This document shows, piece after piece, positions 60,628 through 64,000 of a stretch of DNA of 64,000 nt. Below the pieces are notes generated by a model. The model saw nothing but the letters and a program-made list of their open reading frames with translations. It did not search any database and had not been told where the DNA came from. The position numbers and the translations under genes are program-made. The stretch comes from [Mycobacterium] manitobense. GTDB taxonomy: Bacteria; Actinomycetota; Actinomycetes; Mycobacteriales; Mycobacteriaceae. Where the stretch lies: assembly GCF_025821665.1 (NCBI RefSeq), contig NZ_JACKSJ010000085.1:1-64000 (forward strand), in the 5' to 3' direction. Every line of letters begins with the position of its first letter. Position 1 is the stretch's first letter.

Positions 60628-62712
60628 GTGGCACGTGACGTGATCGCCTTCGACACGACGCTGGGTCACTCATGCCCGGATATCTGGCGAATCCTGCAGG
60701 AACCCGACTGGTACCCGCGATTCTTCCACGGCGTCGGTTCGTGCGAGCAGCTTCCCGGCGCTGCCCGCGAGTTCGAGGTGCGGCTGTCCACTCCCCGCGG
60801 CGCCGTCGTCGTGCACGGGATGCGTCAGACCGTCCGACGGTCGGGCCTGGAGGTGCGGCTGGAGTCGACACAGGCCAGTCGCACCTTCGTCTCGATCCGG
60901 CTGAACCCTGAGGGCGACGGCACCCGGATCGCGGTGCGGATCTTCGCTGTCGGTCTGCTGCACCCCGACATCGCGAAAGCCAGTGACAGCGCGGTCCAGA
61001 ACTGGGTCCGGGAAGGTCTGGCGCGCATCTCGGACTTCCTCGATCGCAAGCCGTCGTCGTCACTGGCCAACATGGGTGACGGCCGTTCGCTGCACCTGAG
61101 CATCGTCAAGACGATGCTCGTGAGCGGGGTGGTCCGCGCGTCACGGCCCGATCGTGGCGTACGACAGCTCAATTCACTCGCCCGTTGGGGATTCACCCTC
61201 GCCGGCGGCCTCGGGGCGGCTGCGGCGCGGTCACCGCAGAACACGGCGTCGATCGACGGGTACGGGAGGTCGACCTACGAGGACATGGCCCGGCGGACCA
61301 CATGCCTGGTGTCGGGCCTCGTCGGTGAGGGCTTCACCAAGGACAGCAAGTTCGCGGTGCTCGCGCGCAATCACTCGGCGATGGTCGAGTGCATGGTCGC
61401 GGCAAGCAAGTTGGGCGCCGATCTGGTGTTGCTCAACACCGGCCTGGCGGCGCGCACGATCGAAGACATCGTCCGTGATCACGCGGTCGACGCGATTTTC
61501 GTCGACGACGACTTCGAGCCACAGGTGCGCTACCTCCCCCCGGAGATCTCACGAATCTCGACACGCCCTGACTCTGTTGTGCTGCAGCGACACTCGATCG
61601 AGGAGCTCATCACCGCCGGCGCCGGTGCGAAACCGGTGGCGCCACCGAAGCAACCCGGCAGACTCATCGTCCTCACCTCCGGCACCACCGGCACACCCAA
61701 GGGCGCACGGCGCCCTACCCCACCAGGTTTCGGCGCCATCGCCGCGATGTTGTCGCGGATGCCGCTGCGTCGCGACGAGGTGATGTTGCTGGCCGCGCCG
61801 CTGTTCCACGCATGGGGTCTCGCCGCCCTGCAGGTGAGTACTCCTCTGCTCGCGACGGTGGTGTTGATGGAGCGCTTCGACGCAGAGGAGTGCCTGAGGA
61901 ACATCGAGCAGCACCGCTGCACCGCCATGGTCCTGGTACCGGTGATGTTGCAGCGCATTCTCGAGTTGCCGGCCGCCGTGCTCGACCGATACGACACGTC
62001 GTCGCTGAAGGTGGTCGCGAGCAGCGGCTCACCGATCCCCGGTGCGGCCGCCGTCAAGTTCATGGACACCTTCGGCGATGTTCTCTACAACTTCTACGGA
62101 TCCACCGAGGTGTCGTGGGCGACGATCGCCGATCCAACGGATCTGCGACTCGCTCCGACCACCGCCGGTCGACCGCCGCTCGGTACCCGGATCGCCATCC
62201 TCGATCAGCACGGTGTTCCACTGCCGGTCGGCGCCGTGGGACGCATCTTCGTCGGCAACGACATGCTGTTCGAGGGCTACACCAACGCGGACTCCCCGGC
62301 CGTCGAAGATCAGCTGATGGACACCGGCGACCTGGGCTACCTCGATGCCGGCGGGCGGCTCTTCGTCGCCGGGCGCGACGATGACATGATCATCTCCGGC
62401 GGTGAGAACGTCTTCCCACGGCCGGTGGAAGAAGCGCTCGCCGTCCTGCCGCAGATCGCCGACGTGGCCGTCGTCGGCGTCCCGGATCCGGAGTTCGGTC
62501 AACGCCTCGCCGCGTTCGTCGTCCGCGCCGAGGGGGCGTCACTGGACGAGGAGATGGTCAAGACTTACGTCCGGAACCGCCTGAGCCGCTTCTCGATTCC
62601 ACGCGACGTCACGTTCGTCGGTCAGCTTCCGCGCACCACGACGGGGAAGGTGATGAAGCGCCACCTGGTCGACGGACAGTTCCCGCTGGGGACGGGCTGG
62701 CCGGGCAGCTAG
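60628..62712 (+). CDS. SRPBCC-acyl-CoA synthetase fusion
   Basis: The 694-residue protein joins an SRPBCC/polyketide-cyclase-like domain (about 1-140) to an AMP-forming acyl-CoA synthetase (about 170-690). Synthetase motifs include LTSGTTGTPKG, FYGSTE, MDTGDLG and the terminal Lys in TTGKVMK. Starts at GTG 60628. The SRPBCC pocket might select or present a lipid substrate. It overlaps the end of the partial oxidoreductase gene by 4 bp. Confidence 0.88.
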   Translation: MARDVIAFDTTLGHSCPDIWRILQEPDWYPRFFHGVGSCEQLPGAAREFEVRLSTPRGAVVVHGMRQTVRRSGLEVRLESTQASRTFVSIRLNPEGDGTRIAVRIFAVGLLHPDIAKASDSAVQNWVREGLARISDFLDRKPSSSLANMGDGRSLHLSIVKTMLVSGVVRASRPDRGVRQLNSLARWGFTLAGGLGAAAARSPQNTASIDGYGRSTYEDMARRTTCLVSGLVGEGFTKDSKFAVLARNHSAMVECMVAASKLGADLVLLNTGLAARTIEDIVRDHAVDAIFVDDDFEPQVRYLPPEISRISTRPDSVVLQRHSIEELITAGAGAKPVAPPKQPGRLIVLTSGTTGTPKGARRPTPPGFGAIAAMLSRMPLRRDEVMLLAAPLFHAWGLAALQVSTPLLATVVLMERFDAEECLRNIEQHRCTAMVLVPVMLQRILELPAAVLDRYDTSSLKVVASSGSPIPGAAAVKFMDTFGDVLYNFYGSTEVSWATIADPTDLRLAPTTAGRPPLGTRIAILDQHGVPLPVGAVGRIFVGNDMLFEGYTNADSPAVEDQLMDTGDLGYLDAGGRLFVAGRDDDMIISGGENVFPRPVEEALAVLPQIADVAVVGVPDPEFGQRLAAFVVRAEGASLDEEMVKTYVRNRLSRFSIPRDVTFVGQLPRTTTGKVMKRHLVDGQFPLGTGWPGS

Positions 62713-64000
62713 TGCCCGGCCCGGTCCTCGCGACGCAACGGCACTTCACCGGGGGCACCGAAAACTCCTCCTGAATCATACTTCTCGGCCATTCGTCGCA
62801 GCCGCAGCAACGTTGCGCGATCGTAGGCCGAGGTGATCCGGACCGGATCGGTGGTGTCGATGAAGTTGGCCAGCACTCCTGACGCTGTCCATGGCCCGAC
62901 AGCCGCGATCAGCCGATCCGCCGTGGCGACGATCGACGGCGCGCTCCCGTCGAGGATGGTGGTGATTCCGAGTGAGTAGGGACTGTTCCGACGGCTGAAT
63001 GCGCCGGCGTGCCCGGATGGCCGCGCGAGCTTGCCTCCCAGACGGCGTATTTCGACCGTGGTGAGCCGGGAGCCGGAGCCCGGACCCGCCGCACCGAGAA
63101 TGGCATCGACGGACTCGGGTGGCAGTGCGTCGAGCAGCACGTGGTCCTGGTGCACCGGGGCCGGCGAGGCGGCATCACCGAGCACCGCCGTGATGTCGCG
63201 ATACGGGATGACGCCGACACTGTCGAGGACCGCAGGCGCCACCTGCCGCACGGTTGCCAACCTTGCCTCGGTGCGGTCACGGTCTGCCCCGACATCGCGG
63301 CCGGCCGGGGTGGCGATCTTCAGCACTGCGACGTAGCGACCGGCGATGGCCGCAGGCACGTGTGGCAGATCGGGGACATTGGTCAGTGACAGCGAGGTGG
63401 TGTATGCGTCGGGAAGCCCGGCCGACCATCGGGCCCAGTGGCGCAGCACACGGGGAGCGTGGTCTGCCGTGAAGTACAGGGCGCCACCGTAGATCCCCCA
63501 CACATCGCACAGTCGGAGTTCGGCGGCGGTGATCACGCCGATGGCGGCCTTGCTTCCGCGCATGGCCCAGAACAGGTCGGGGTTCTCCTCGGCGGTGGCC
63601 CGGCGCAGGATGCCGTCACCCGTGACGACCTCGAGCGCCAGCACGTGGTCGGAGGCGGCCCCCAGAGTTGCGGCGAGCGGTCCGACGCCACCTCCGCTGA
63701 GGTGGCCCACCACCCCCACCGTGCCCGTCGCTCCTGTCACGGCAGCGAGGGAGTACGCGTGGGCGGCGTCGAGGAGCCGTCGGGTCGCAACGCCGGCGCC
63801 GACACGCGCCGCACGCCGACCGGGATCGACGGTGCACTGCTGAAGCCGCCCCGTGTGCACGATCACGACGTCATCACCCTGGCTCACCGTTCCGTGGCCG
63901 GTGGCGTGTACCGCGACGCGCAGCCCATGACTACCCGCCCAGCGCACGGTGGTACGCACATCGTTCGCGTCGGCGGCGATGACGACCCCTGCCGGACGGC
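62709..64000 (-). CDS. BBE-type FAD-linked oxidoreductase, partial
   Basis: The gene runs off the right edge; the visible part is about 430 residues including the upstream in-frame VVIAADANDV segment. The FAD-binding PCMH fold shows HATGHG (probable covalent His), GATGTVGVVGHLSGGG and LFWAMRGSKAAIGV. The C-terminus has YDSGGVFGAP, close to the BBE motif. It likely oxidises an unknown organic substrate. The 5' end and start are not visible. Confidence 0.85.
   Translation of the reverse strand, partial: RPAGVVIAADANDVRTTVRWAGSHGLRVAVHATGHGTVSQGDDVVIVHTGRLQQCTVDPGRRAARVGAGVATRRLLDAAHAYSLAAVTGATGTVGVVGHLSGGGVGPLAATLGAASDHVLALEVVTGDGILRRATAEENPDLFWAMRGSKAAIGVITAAELRLCDVWGIYGGALYFTADHAPRVLRHWARWSAGLPDAYTTSLSLTNVPDLPHVPAAIAGRYVAVLKIATPAGRDVGADRDRTEARLATVRQVAPAVLDSVGVIPYRDITAVLGDAASPAPVHQDHVLLDALPPESVDAILGAAGPGSGSRLTTVEIRRLGGKLARPSGHAGAFSRRNSPYSLGITTILDGSAPSIVATADRLIAAVGPWTASGVLANFIDTTDPVRITSAYDRATLLRLRRMAEKYDSGGVFGAPGEVPLRREDRAGH

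Overview
The window is a 64 kb chromosomal segment of a mycobacterium, most likely a fast-growing Mycolicibacterium. It has high GC, EccA/EspG/PE/PPE/WXG100 type VII secretion genes, many TetR regulators, a 13E12-type HNH nuclease, an F420/Ddn-like protein, a fused HadA-HadB dehydratase and mycobacterial-style GTG starts and leaderless promoters. No rRNA, tRNA, CRISPR array or insertion sequence was recognised.

Region 1 (1-12.2 kb) is the accessory half of an ESX (type VII) locus. A minus-strand series encodes two YbaB-like proteins, an EspE-like substrate, a chorismate pyruvate-lyase-like enzyme, an EspF/EspC-like protein, a short tail-only protein, PE, PPE, EspG, two Esx proteins, a small helical protein and an EspB-like protein that leaves the left edge. 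EccA, a MinD/ParA-like ATPase and a WXG100-like protein diverge on the plus strand. EccB, EccC, EccD, EccE and MycP are not in the window. The EspB-like gene carries a perfect 94-bp tandem duplication that shifts its frame.

Region 2 (12.2-24.3 kb) holds a DUF3159 membrane protein and an S9 peptidase with near-identical MerR-type promoters, and the MerR gene between them. Next come a TetR / glycosyltransferase / orphan ATP-synthase c-subunit cassette, an HNH nuclease broken by a perfect 67-bp tandem duplication, an ammonium transporter, a methyltransferase, an MFS permease and two AhpD-like proteins.

Region 3 (24.3-43 kb) is a mosaic of stress, regulatory and metabolic genes: a STAS protein, a GlsB/YeaQ-type membrane protein, a LuxR response regulator, MFS, GH6 and GH5 hydrolases, a class III cyclase, SDR, PaaK-like ligase, an alpha/beta hydrolase without its histidine, several TetR regulators, FAD and flavin enzymes, fused HadAB, an ABC-F protein and a SodC lipoprotein.

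Region 4 (43-54 kb) is a compact apparent biosynthetic operon on the minus strand: FAD oxidoreductase, single-module KS-AT-DH-KR-ACP polyketide synthase, ABC ATPase, ABC-2 permease and cation/proton antiporter, with overlapping or nearly touching genes.

Region 5 (54-64 kb) has a divergent TetR/Ddn-like pair around a 25-bp operator-like palindrome, a secreted alpha/beta hydrolase, a second copy of the TetR / glycosyltransferase / c-subunit cassette, a DinB protein, an SRPBCC-acyl-CoA synthetase fusion and a partial BBE-type FAD oxidoreductase.

The most interesting feature is the duplicated three-gene cassette at 16.1-18.3 kb and 57.0-59.2 kb. A TetR, a GT1-type glycosyltransferase and a proteolipid nearly identical to AtpE are translationally coupled in the same order in both places. 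I infer an inducible defence or remodelling unit linked to the F0 rotor; that function is a hypothesis.
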